Source: Bacteroidetes bacterium MED-G13
GTDB taxonomy: Bacteria; Bacteroidota; Bacteroidia; Flavobacteriales; Flavobacteriaceae
Direction of reading: 5' to 3'
Assembly (NCBI GenBank): GCA_002457735.1
Contig: NTKO01000001.1
Span: 38,012-102,011, forward strand
DNA length: 64,000 nt
Below, in pieces: positions 35,828 through 45,500 of this stretch (position 1 is its first letter; every line of letters begins with the position of its first letter). Position numbers and translations under genes: made by a program. The notes under the pieces were generated by a model, which saw only the letters and a program-made list of their open reading frames with translations, searched no databases and was not told the DNA's origin.

Positions 35828-36808
35828 TTATACCAAATAGAAAAATGTAAATACAAAAACCCATACTAAATCAACAAAATGCCAATATAATCCAACTTTT
35901 TCAACCATTTCATAGCTATTTCTTTTTTCGTAAGTACCAATAATTACATTGAAAAAAATTATAATGTTCAGTACAATTCCAGAAAATACATGAAATCCGT
36001 GAAATCCAGTAATGAAGAAAAAGAAATTAGCAAATAGGGGGACCCCATACTCATTCTCAATTAAATTAGCACCATTAACAACGGAAACTCCATTACTTTT
36101 TAAGATTTCTAGTGATTCTTCTCTGGTCAAAATAGTCTTATGACCCTTGTCATTTAATAACTGAGTTCTTATCAAAATATTTGGAGAAGCTTCCATCCCT
36201 GCAATAACCTCATCAATGGAAAATAAAGGTAGACTACTTTCATTTTGATACCATATTCCATTATATTCTTGTTGTTGCTCTCTCTCGTTTACAAATTCGA
36301 ATGCAAAATCACTCACAGCAATTCTTTTTGATGTGTTAGCATCAAGAAATTGAAGAATATTACCTCCTTTAGTTTTAACTGCACCATAATCCCCCTTAAT
36401 AAATGTAGCCCATTCCCAAGCTTGAGAACCAACAAAAATTATACCCCCAATTATTGTTAGAAACATGTAAAAAGTAACTTTTGCCTTCTTCATTTTATGA
36501 CCAGCATCAACAGCTAAAACCATCGTAACAGATGACATAATAAGTACAAATGTCATGAATGCAACATATATCATTGGAAGCTCTTTGCCGTGAACAAAAG
36601 GGACATGAGTAAATACCTCATCAGCAATTGGCCATGAATCAGCAAACTTAAATCTTGCAAATCCGTAGGATACTATAAATCCAGAAAAAGTGAGTGCATC
36701 TGAAACTATAAAAAACCACATCATCATTTTCCCATAAGATGCTTTTAATGGCTTATTACCACCATCCCATAAATTATCATTTGAATTTGGAGAAACCGTA
36801 GTTTGCAT
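35828..36808 (-). CDS. cytochrome c oxidase subunit III (long form)
   Basis: 326 residues with about five membrane helices. The opening NKPLKASYGKMMMWFFIVSDALTFSGFIVSYG and the late FFITGFHGFHVFSGI and GLYWHFVDLVWVFVFTFFYL are COX III hallmarks. Between helices three and four a soluble insert of about 120 residues (from WATFIKGDYG to EYGVPLFANF) is much longer than in proteobacterial COX III but common in Flavobacteriia. A consensus promoter sits just upstream inside the preceding gene. Confidence 0.93.
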   Translation of the reverse strand: MQTTVSPNSNDNLWDGGNKPLKASYGKMMMWFFIVSDALTFSGFIVSYGFARFKFADSWPIADEVFTHVPFVHGKELPMIYVAFMTFVLIMSSVTMVLAVDAGHKMKKAKVTFYMFLTIIGGIIFVGSQAWEWATFIKGDYGAVKTKGGNILQFLDANTSKRIAVSDFAFEFVNEREQQQEYNGIWYQNESSLPLFSIDEVIAGMEASPNILIRTQLLNDKGHKTILTREESLEILKSNGVSVVNGANLIENEYGVPLFANFFFFITGFHGFHVFSGIVLNIIIFFNVIIGTYEKRNSYEMVEKVGLYWHFVDLVWVFVFTFFYLV

Positions 36809-36827
36809 GGGCTTATTTATCAGTTAG

Positions 36828-36860
36828 CAAAAATACTTATTTTAACCGAAGAAAACCAAA
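36828..36860 (-). promoter_or_regulatory. Bacteroidetes-type promoter for the long COX III and downstream genes
   Basis: On the minus strand TTTG (36860-36857) and TATTTTTG (36835-36828) are both exact matches, separated by 21 bases. It overlaps the last codons of the upstream short COX III gene. Transcription would start near 36823, about 15 bases before the ATG at 36808. Confidence 0.75.
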
Positions 36861-37408
36861 AATATAAACAAGTAAATCCATAAAATATCAACGAAATGCC
36901 AAAAAATTGATACCAATTCAAATCCTAATAAATCTTGACCATTAATTTGAACATTAAAATTTTTAATGAAGATATAAATCAAAAAAAACAATGCCACTAA
37001 AACATGAATGATATGCACAAATGCAATCAAAAAGATAAATGAGCTATTTATACTACTTGTTGGACCTGTAAAATGAAATCCTTCATTGATTATTTGACTA
37101 AAACCAATGAATTGAAGAATAATAAAAGATAAACCTAAAACAATTGTAATTATTAGAAATAAATTGCTTTTAGTTTTATTTTTAATCAAATATTTTTTGG
37201 AGAGGAATAATGACAAGCTACTAACCATTATAACAATTAAACTAAAATAGAAAGCTTTAGGGATTGGGAAATCATTAACCCAATCCACTCTATTTTTACT
37301 TACAATAAACGCACTTGTCAAACCAGCAAAAGTCATAATTAATGATCCTAAGCCAAACCACAACATCATTTTTAAAGCCTTGCTTTTCCTATCAACTGAT
37401 GTACTCAT
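36842..37408 (-). CDS. heme-copper oxidase subunit III (short form)
   Basis: 188 residues with five membrane helices, opening KALKMMLWFGLGSLIMTFAGLTSAFIVS and ending FWHFVDILWIYLFIFLVFFG. The FxHxxHVxxALFFL pattern (AFVHIIHVLVALFFL) and WHFVDxxW are COX III features. It starts in the stop codon of ctaB (ATGA). Two consecutive COX III-type genes, one short and one long, are usual in Bacteroidetes; whether both sit in one oxidase complex cannot be told here. Confidence 0.92.
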   Translation of the reverse strand: MSTSVDRKSKALKMMLWFGLGSLIMTFAGLTSAFIVSKNRVDWVNDFPIPKAFYFSLIVIMVSSLSLFLSKKYLIKNKTKSNLFLIITIVLGLSFIILQFIGFSQIINEGFHFTGPTSSINSSFIFLIAFVHIIHVLVALFFLIYIFIKNFNVQINGQDLLGFELVSIFWHFVDILWIYLFIFLVFFG

Positions 37409-38280
37409 AAATTTAAAATTTTATCAAAAAGAAAAGTTAATTGTACAAATGTTAAATATATCACGCTTGTTACCATTAATTTTCTTGCATTTTTATTTTT
37501 ACCATCAATAAAAAGTTTATAAGATTTATATATTAAAAAAATCCCTAATAGTACAACTACAATTAACCCGGTTGGACTAAGTTTTAATTCTCCCGTAAAC
37601 CCGAAAAAAGGAATAATGGAAATTATAACAGCCCAGAAAGAGTAAAACAAGATCTGTGCCGAGGTGGAATTATCTTTTTTTCCTGTAGGCAACATTTTAA
37701 ATCCAGCCTTTTGGTAATCTCTATTTTGAGACCACCCGATCGACCAAAAATGAGGAAACTGCCAAAAAAACTGCATTAGAAACAGAGTTACAGCTTCAAT
37801 GCCTATAGTATTAGTAGCAGCGACCCATCCGATCATAAAAGGAAAAGCACCAGGGATAGCGCCAATAAACACAGATAATGGGCTTATTAATTTCATTGGA
37901 GTATATACAGCGGTATATAGAAATAATGAAATGGATGCTAAGATTGCTACTTTAACATTAATCAAGTACATTAAAAAAATTCCTAACAGTGAAAATATTA
38001 CTGCAATAAATAATGCTAAACTTTGTGAAATTTCCTTTTTTGGTAGCGGGCGGTTTTTTGTTCTTGCCATTAACTTATCCAAGTCTTTCTCGATTATCTG
38101 ATTAAAAATATTTGACGAGCCAACAATCAAAATACCACCAATCAATAGTAAAGAAAGCTGGATATAATCAATAACTTCAACTCCTAGAAAATAACTAATA
38201 AAAGATGAAAAAACCACACTTAAAGTAAGCCTAAATTTGGTAATTTCTTTAATTATATTTAATGAAATAACTTTGCTCAA
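37405..38280 (-). CDS. ctaB: heme O synthase (protoheme IX farnesyltransferase)
   Basis: It farnesylates heme B to heme O, needed for the aa3 oxidase. Nine or so membrane helices; the prenyltransferase motif NIFNQIIEKDLDKLMARTKNRPLP near residue 60 has the Asp residues that bind magnesium-pyrophosphate, and QFPHFWSIGWSQNRDYQKAGFKMLP is the second conserved loop. The frame extends to a TTG at 38301, but that codon is part of a consensus -7 element, so a start further in is needed. I take the TTG at 38280, giving about 291 residues. Confidence 0.93.
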   Translation of the reverse strand: MSKVISLNIIKEITKFRLTLSVVFSSFISYFLGVEVIDYIQLSLLLIGGILIVGSSNIFNQIIEKDLDKLMARTKNRPLPKKEISQSLALFIAVIFSLLGIFLMYLINVKVAILASISLFLYTAVYTPMKLISPLSVFIGAIPGAFPFMIGWVAATNTIGIEAVTLFLMQFFWQFPHFWSIGWSQNRDYQKAGFKMLPTGKKDNSTSAQILFYSFWAVIISIIPFFGFTGELKLSPTGLIVVVLLGIFLIYKSYKLFIDGKNKNARKLMVTSVIYLTFVQLTFLFDKILNL

Positions 38281-38298
38281 TTTGATTGATTTAAGCAG

Positions 38299-38306
38299 CA
38301 AATATA
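38299..38306 (-). promoter_or_regulatory. -7 promoter element upstream of ctaB
   Basis: On the minus strand TATATTTG (38306-38299) is an exact TAnnTTTG match. The nearest TTTG lies 24 bases upstream (38334-38331), slightly beyond the normal spacing. Transcription would start near 38294, which places the promoter over the longest possible ctaB start codon. Confidence 0.55.
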
Positions 38307-38347
38307 GATTATATTTAACCTAAACATATTCAAAAGAAATAAAAAAA

Positions 38348-39064
38348 TTAATCCTGAACTTGAAAGATTATTGGTAAAGAATAAGGAACAATAACCGCTT
38401 TACCTCTTTGTTTTCCAGGCTTCATTTTTGGTAGAAGATTAATTACTCTTTGAGCTTCTTTTTCTAATCTAGGATGCGGAGCACGTGCTCTAACACCAGT
38501 TACATTTCCATACTTGTCAATTTTAAAAATAACAGATATTCTTTGTCTTCCTGAAAGACCCAAATCACCTGCAAGCTCTGTGTTAAATTTTCTCTGTACG
38601 AACTTAGCAATCTTCTCAGACATACATTTTCTTTTTTTAGCATTATTTCCTCTCTCACAACCAGGAAAAACTGGCACATTTTCGATTACTGCAAATGGGA
38701 CTTCAACATCCTCTTCAACTTCTTCAATATCAAGATCTTCAATATCAATTTCTTCCTCTTGATCAGTTTCAGTAGATTCAATTACCGTTTCTTCTACTTC
38801 TTCTTCATCCTCTACAATTTCAATAACCTCAGGGGCTGGTGGAGGAGGTGGAGGAGGTGGAGGTGGTTGTACTTGTTCTGTAATCGGGACCTCTTCTTCA
38901 TCCAAAGCATCCATATTTACCTTATCAAGGTCTAAGTAAGACTTATCATAAACCTTATAATTGATAGTGGAATAAGATAGAAACATCATTAATGCCATGC
39001 CTAAGGTAAAATAAATTGAACTATTTTTACCTATATCAACTTTTGGGTTTTTCTTACTATTCAT
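38348..39064 (-). CDS. TonB-family energy transducer
   Basis: It transmits proton-motive force from the inner membrane to TonB-dependent receptors. 238 residues: one N-terminal membrane helix (about 16-33), a proline stretch of ten consecutive Pro near residue 67, then a very acidic Glu/Asp/Ile region to about residue 120. The C-terminal TonB domain has NVPVFPGCERG, VIFKIDKYGNVTGVRARAPHPRLEKEA and LLPKMKPGKQRGKAV. Cys residues in FPGCE and KRKCM recur in Bacteroidetes homologues. No ExbB/ExbD genes lie in the window. Confidence 0.9.
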   Translation of the reverse strand: MNSKKNPKVDIGKNSSIYFTLGMALMMFLSYSTINYKVYDKSYLDLDKVNMDALDEEEVPITEQVQPPPPPPPPPPAPEVIEIVEDEEEVEETVIESTETDQEEEIDIEDLDIEEVEEDVEVPFAVIENVPVFPGCERGNNAKKRKCMSEKIAKFVQRKFNTELAGDLGLSGRQRISVIFKIDKYGNVTGVRARAPHPRLEKEAQRVINLLPKMKPGKQRGKAVIVPYSLPIIFQVQD

Positions 39065-39127
39065 CGAATAGCTAAATTAGTTAATTATTATATAATTTTA
39101 TAAGTTTCATTAGGGAACTTGAAATAA

Positions 39128-39508
39128 TTATTCTCCAATTAATTTCTTGTAATCATCGGAAGTTAAAAGATTATCAAGTTCACTTGGATTTGAAACTTTC
39201 ATTTTTATCATCCATCCTTTATCATAGGGATCATTATTTACATCCTCGGGTGAAGTTTCAAGATCTTCATTTAACTCTAAAATCTCACCTTCAACTGGGA
39301 GAAATAAATCAGAAACTGTTTTTACTGCCTCAACAGTGCCAAAAACTTCATCTGCTTTCAATAATTCCCCAACGCTTTCTATTTCTACATAAACTATATC
39401 TCCAAGTTCGCGCTGTGCAAAATCTGTTATGCCAACAGTTGCAATATCTCCGTCAATGGCTATCCATTCATGATCTTTTGTATACTTTAAATTGTTTGGT
39501 GTTTTCAT
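39128..39508 (-). CDS. gcvH: glycine cleavage system H protein
   Basis: It shuttles the aminomethyl group from glycine on a lipoyl arm. The lipoylated Lys63 is in GTVEAVKTVSDLF. The opening LKYTKDHEWI and the ending NDPYDKGWMIKMKVSNPSELDNLL are typical. The 126 residues are normal. The P and T proteins are not in the window. It follows sprA by 11 bases, an association conserved in many Flavobacteriia though the metabolic reason is unclear. Confidence 0.96.
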   Translation of the reverse strand: MKTPNNLKYTKDHEWIAIDGDIATVGITDFAQRELGDIVYVEIESVGELLKADEVFGTVEAVKTVSDLFLPVEGEILELNEDLETSPEDVNNDPYDKGWMIKMKVSNPSELDNLLTSDDYKKLIGE

Positions 39509-39519
39509 TAATTTATATT

Positions 39520-42500
39520 TTAATTTCCAAAATTATATCTCATAGTAAAGCCAGTTCTAATAGTTGTCTGAGGAAAAGCAGTTGAAATTGCATACTCAGA
39601 AAAAGAGTAATCAAAGAAGAATATTCCTGTAAGGCTTTGACTAAAAGCATAATCAGCAGAATATTTAAAATTAATAATTCTTTGACCAGCTGTTACCTGA
39701 TTATTATCGATATCCAAATATCTTATAATTGTTTTATTATTCCTAATAGAAAAATCAGCTTTCATATTTAGATCACTTTTAATCAGTTGTCTTGCACCCC
39801 CTAGCCTTGATCTAATTTGTAAATCTTTAAATCTATATCCAAGTCCAAAAATATACTCATAACCCTGGATTTCAGTAAGAAGATTATTGTCAAAACTTAA
39901 AGATAACATTCTGTCTTTTCTAATTTCAGTTAATAATTTCAAGGAATTTTTCATCTCCACGTCAAATTTAATTAAGGGACTAAATTGTTCCATTAAGTTT
40001 ACATTGCTAAATAGGTTCTCGTTTTTGTAATTATTTGATTGATCAAAAAGTTCCGGATTTTGTAAAGGAAATTCAATTGAAAAATCTGGTTGATTATAAT
40101 CTAAATTGCTTCTAAATTGATTAATAGTGTATTTAGATGTATATCCGTGTGATATTGAAAAACGTTTGAATTTTTTTCTAAACCATTTCATTTTCATAAA
40201 TCCGGTGTACTTTATATCCCAATTTGGAATTGGAATACTTCTAAATGCTCCAAGCTCGACTGAATTTGCATCTGAGCCTGAATATGCTGATAAAAATGCA
40301 GGAAGAAGAACTGATTGATTTGTCTTCCCAAATCCCAAAGGATATCCTGATAAATCTCCGTCTTCAAAATTATTAGGGTTACTTAAATCAACACCAGACC
40401 TTGCGGCCAATCTCCTAGCAATAATTAATCTATTTTGTCTAAAAGTGTCAAATGATTCTGAACCAAATTCATCACTTTTAGAAAATGCAGTTTTAATTAA
40501 GACAGTTGAGATATTAAAATTCCCAATTGTATTTTGAATTAAGGGGTTATAAATATCACTTAATCCATCATTATTTGTATCTGTAGTATTATAATTTTCC
40601 GTCATATTACTAGCATAGGTTCTGCCAGCTGTTAAATCAATTTTTAGATCATTGATTGGAACTAAATTTGCAGAAAATGCTAGATTCTTGTTAGTTGTAC
40701 TGGTATACTGTTGGTTAAATTCTGGAAAAACAGTTAACCATCCATTTCTGGCAGCTAAATATCTGATATCTTTTTGGCTGCCAAAAATATATCCCCATGA
40801 CGGATTTGACGATCCAAAAAAGCCAGGGGTTTCTAGATATCCTGGTAAAAAGGTACCATTATTTTCTGTGTAGTTAATCTGGATTCTTTTAAGATATGTT
40901 ATTAATTTTACAAAAGATTTTAAAATTGGATTTACTTTTTTAGAGCCTGAATTATCTCTTGATTGCACTGCAAAACCTCTATCGGGTCCTCTTCTAGAGC
41001 TGTCTCCAGTAAACTTATTTAATCCTAAGTATCTGTAAAATTTATTAAAGTCAAGCAGAGTATTCAAACTATGAGTATTCGCATTAGAAATAGAATTTCC
41101 AAGGTTATAATTCTCTCCATCAATTGTAATATTACTAAATAAATCTGAACCCTTTTGCCACTGAAAATCTCCTGTGTATGAATATGTTGATCTGACAAAA
41201 TCAAATGTTGGTATTTTATCTATTGGAATATTATAATTTACTTTCAGCTGCTGGGCCTGTCTGTTTGGATCACCGATATCAAAAAATTTGTCCCAGATTG
41301 TCAAATTAGGATCTTGTTCACCTAATCCTAAATTATTAGTAAAATAATTTTTAACTATGTTGTTATTACTAGCATTATAATCTATACTTAGATTGTCTGT
41401 AATTGGATAGCTAATCGCAAATTGAAAATCAAAAGTATAATTTCTTTGAAATAAATCACCAACTCCAATATTTTCTTGAGAAATGTCAATGTCTCTAAAT
41501 TTTTGCTTATTAAACTGTCTTATAAAATCTGTATTAATATTTATACTGGCAGGTAAAAAATTTAAATTGAAATCTTTTAATATTTTTAAATAATTACTCG
41601 TGAAAAGGGAATCATTTTTTTTGAACGGTTCTAGTTTTGAAGAATTAAAATTAAAATTATAATTAACTCCAGCTCTGACCGACTGATCGAGCATATTTTC
41701 AATTTCATAATCTCTGTGCTTAATTTCGTTATATGAGTAATTTAAAGTCAAATTTTCAATATCAAAAAACCTTGCCTTTTTTTCACCAACCCTTTGCTTG
41801 TTAACTCCGATAAAATTTATATTTTTTCTTTTTGTATAGTCTTCTGATTGACTCTGAATTATATCTCTTTGGGCTTGATTATCAGCAAGATCTAGTACTG
41901 AATTTAATCTTATATCTCTAAATTGTTGGTCATATTCAGGGGTAATTAATTCTTCTCCTGCTGAGTAATTAAATGGTATGGTCAATCCCCATTTTTCAGG
42001 GAATAATTGTCCGATATTCATACTTGTAACTAAATCATACTGTTTTTTATCCTCCTTATCCCTCTCACTTGGGCCTTGTTCTAAATTTCCAAAACCGCTA
42101 GTACTTTGTCTTGCAGTTGCAGACAAATTCAAGAAATCTGCAAAGTTGGAATCAACAGCAAGTGTTGCTGCCCATCCTCCCTCATTATCCATTTCCGATA
42201 ATCTAAGTTCATTGAACCAAACCTCTGAACATACATCCATATTGTCTTGACTAGGATTTTTAACGCCAACCATTAATGTTCTAACATTCCCAAAATTTGG
42301 ATTACCTTTAATCGAAACCCTTTGATTTCCAAATTCTAAAAAAGAAAATTCAGAGACAGGTTCTTCTATAACATTATCTCCATCAAGATTATAAAAAATA
42401 GGATTATCAGAACCTAGATTTCCATTTACGATTGAAATAGATTTAATGGTTTCAAATGCGCTAATAGGAATACTTATCTCATTTAGTTCAGGCCAAATCA

Positions 42501-45500
42501 ATTCAGGATCTAAAGAAGTTTGAGGAGATACCTGAAGTGGTATTTCAACCTGATAATAATTTTCAGTGAGATCATTACCTAATCTTAAAAAAGCAACTAT
42601 GTCTCCATCATTTAATCCTTGTACTTGACCATCTTCCGCATGTAAAAACATTCTTAACCTTTTAAACTGGCGCATATCGACATTAATATTTTTATAAACT
42701 CCTCGTGAATCTTCAGGCTCCAATTCACAAACATTAATAACTAATGACTGTTCATTCTGTCTGATAATTGTATTATTATTATTAAACTGCTCGCGTTCAA
42801 CTCCAGGTGGTGAAACATAGCTTTCCTCATTCTCTTGTATTCCAACAATTCCGACTGAAAAATCTGTACCATCATTATCGTTATTTATTTCCTCATCTAA
42901 TGCTAATTGATATTTTCTCCAATCACTCCTGACCAAATCTAATGTTCCAAATCTAAGAATTGTATTCTGAGTAAAATTATTAAGTAGCATTCTTATAAAT
43001 CTCACAGATCTAAAGTCTGAAATTCCACCTTCAGAGGAGTTAGGCTCATTGATTGGTATTCTAAACTGATACCATTTTACTATTTCAGAGCTTCCGTTTG
43101 GAAGAGTTATATTTTTTTCCTTTTGATCTACAATAAAGTTGTTGTTTAAGTTTGCCAAGGATGCAGGAGTAATATCTAATTCATATTCAAAATAACTATC
43201 AATAGTATTCATAGTATTATCTTGATTTATATCTTCAACATCAGGCTGTGTTGTAGAACCACGATTAGTATCCGTTATTGTTTCTGGAGAATTTCCCTCT
43301 AAGCCATTATATCCTCTGTATCTTTCAAAAATATTTCCTTGTGTATTTAAAAAATATGTATAATTATCATTTGATGGATCTTGTAATTCTGAAAAAGAAT
43401 TAAACTTTTGTGCTTCTTCAAAATCATCATATCCGTCAAATCCAATATCCTGATTTGATCTTGCATCACCCGTGGAGGAAAATGCATAAACTAAAGATTG
43501 ATTTTGAGGAACAACAGAGCCCCAAACTGTTGGTGGAAGTAGGCTAATATCCCCATCCTCTGGTAATCCATTTTCATATTGTTTTCTGCCATCTTTTAAT
43601 ATATCCTCTGAAATATTTCCTAGGTGAAATGTTAGTGTACCTCCAGAATTTTGATTTTCATTTAAAAATGGATCCATCAACCAAAACTCAATATATTCGA
43701 CATTTGCTTGTTCAAAATCGGTTGTATTAATTAATCTTGTAATTCCTGCCCAAGCATCTTCTGGATAGTTAATTATTCCATCACTTGTCTCTGGATCCAT
43801 ATTATAAGGACCTCTTAAATTTGGATAATAATTTAAATCCAAAGAATTAATGACCGATGTCTGGCCTTGAACTAAATCAACTTGTGGAAATATTTCATCT
43901 ATGAAAATCCTTCTCGAGTATAGATTTGATAAATCTTCATCTGTAATCTCAGCTGGCCTTTGACTACTGTAAAAAACTGGATCAATTGAATACCAATTTA
44001 GCAGCGCTCTATCATACCCATTTTGAATTCCATTATCATCTTCACCTCCCTCTGCATAGATATTGCCCAAACCTAATGGTCTACTCGATAATGACCAAGA
44101 TTGAGGTGTCAATAAATTAATCCTATTTTGAGATCCTTCAAAATCATCAATGTAAGATGTTACTTCACCTCTAAATTTATTTCCTTTTGGGGCACCTGGA
44201 ATTAGATATGCAATTTCGCCACGAACTGAAAGATTAGAAGGAACATCCGTTCGAATATTTGGAAGCTTGTTAACTAGTCTTGTGAAAAAAGGCATCTCTT
44301 TTGAAAATACACCATCAAAACCAAATATTGTATTATTAATTGGCTCAGTTCCAAAATTTGCCTTTTGAGTCAATGGTCTTTCATGAAGATTTAACAAAGT
44401 TCCTGAAATGATTAATTCATCATTAAACTGATGTTCAATATTAATTCCTGAAAATCTCTTTGTCTGCTGGCCAAACATTGCATTATTTTCGACACTTACA
44501 TTTATAGGAATATTTGATGCTTGTAATCCAGGATCCAAAATTTGAACAGTTCCTAATTGATAATTCACAGTATAGTCAACACCTTCAACCAATGTCCGAC
44601 CACCAGCTGTTACCTTTACAGACCCTCTGGGAACATTGTAAGCTCCGATTGGGATACCGGTTCCTGATGATGATTTATATTTTCCCTTAATTAAAAACTT
44701 ATTTTTTTCAGACTGTTGCTCGGCAGCGGTTTTTGTCGAATTATATAATGAATGATAAACATATTTTTTTTGATTTAAATTATAATTGGTTATTATATTA
44801 GAATCTCCATCATAATTTTCACTTGTTGTTAATCTAAGTCTTTCAAATAAATAACTACCAAATGGCTCAACTTTAGTAAAAATAATTTTTCCTGTTTGTG
44901 GGATTACCGTTAGATTTTCAACAAAATCAAAAAATCCATCACCATTATACTGAGGATCATTGTTATAATTTAACCTATCTAAATTAAAAAAACTTAAAAG
45001 TGGAGTCTCATTTATCAGCGAAGATCCAGGTGTTTGATCTGGAAAAGGAGTGCCATCAATTTCTTGAATGTAATTTAATTCAGAAGTTTCTTTATAGAAA
45101 ATGTTTAATTTAAAATCTTCTTTTTCGAGTTGAAAAGCACCAGTATTATAAATATTTTTCATCATTAAGTCCCACATAGGTTCATCGACGCTGGTTACCG
45201 TACTTTTCAATAATTTTAAAATTAAATTATTTGAGTTTACTTGTATATTATCATCATTTACATTATTAATAACTTGGGTTGCTTGAACTCCATCATTTGC
45301 AAACTCCCCAACTTGAAAAACTTGATCTCCAACTGTATACTGAAAAGCCACTGCAAGAATTTCATCATTTTCAAGTTTTTGAGTCAAAGAAATATATCCT
45401 AATTGTGGATGAATTGTATAATCCAAATTTTCCCTTAATTTTTTTGCATTTTCTAATTTTCCATAGTCAATTCCTTCGTTAATATTTGGTACTAATATCC

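Noticed and set aside
38514..38762. 82-residue Ser-rich frame opposite the TonB-like gene
   Set aside because: The Ser repeats are the complement of the Glu/Asp-rich linker of the real gene.
39184..39585. 133-residue open frame on the plus strand opposite gcvH and the sprA end
   Set aside because: It is antisense to two strongly supported genes and its Leu/His/Gln-rich composition is what a complementary frame of AT-rich coding DNA gives.
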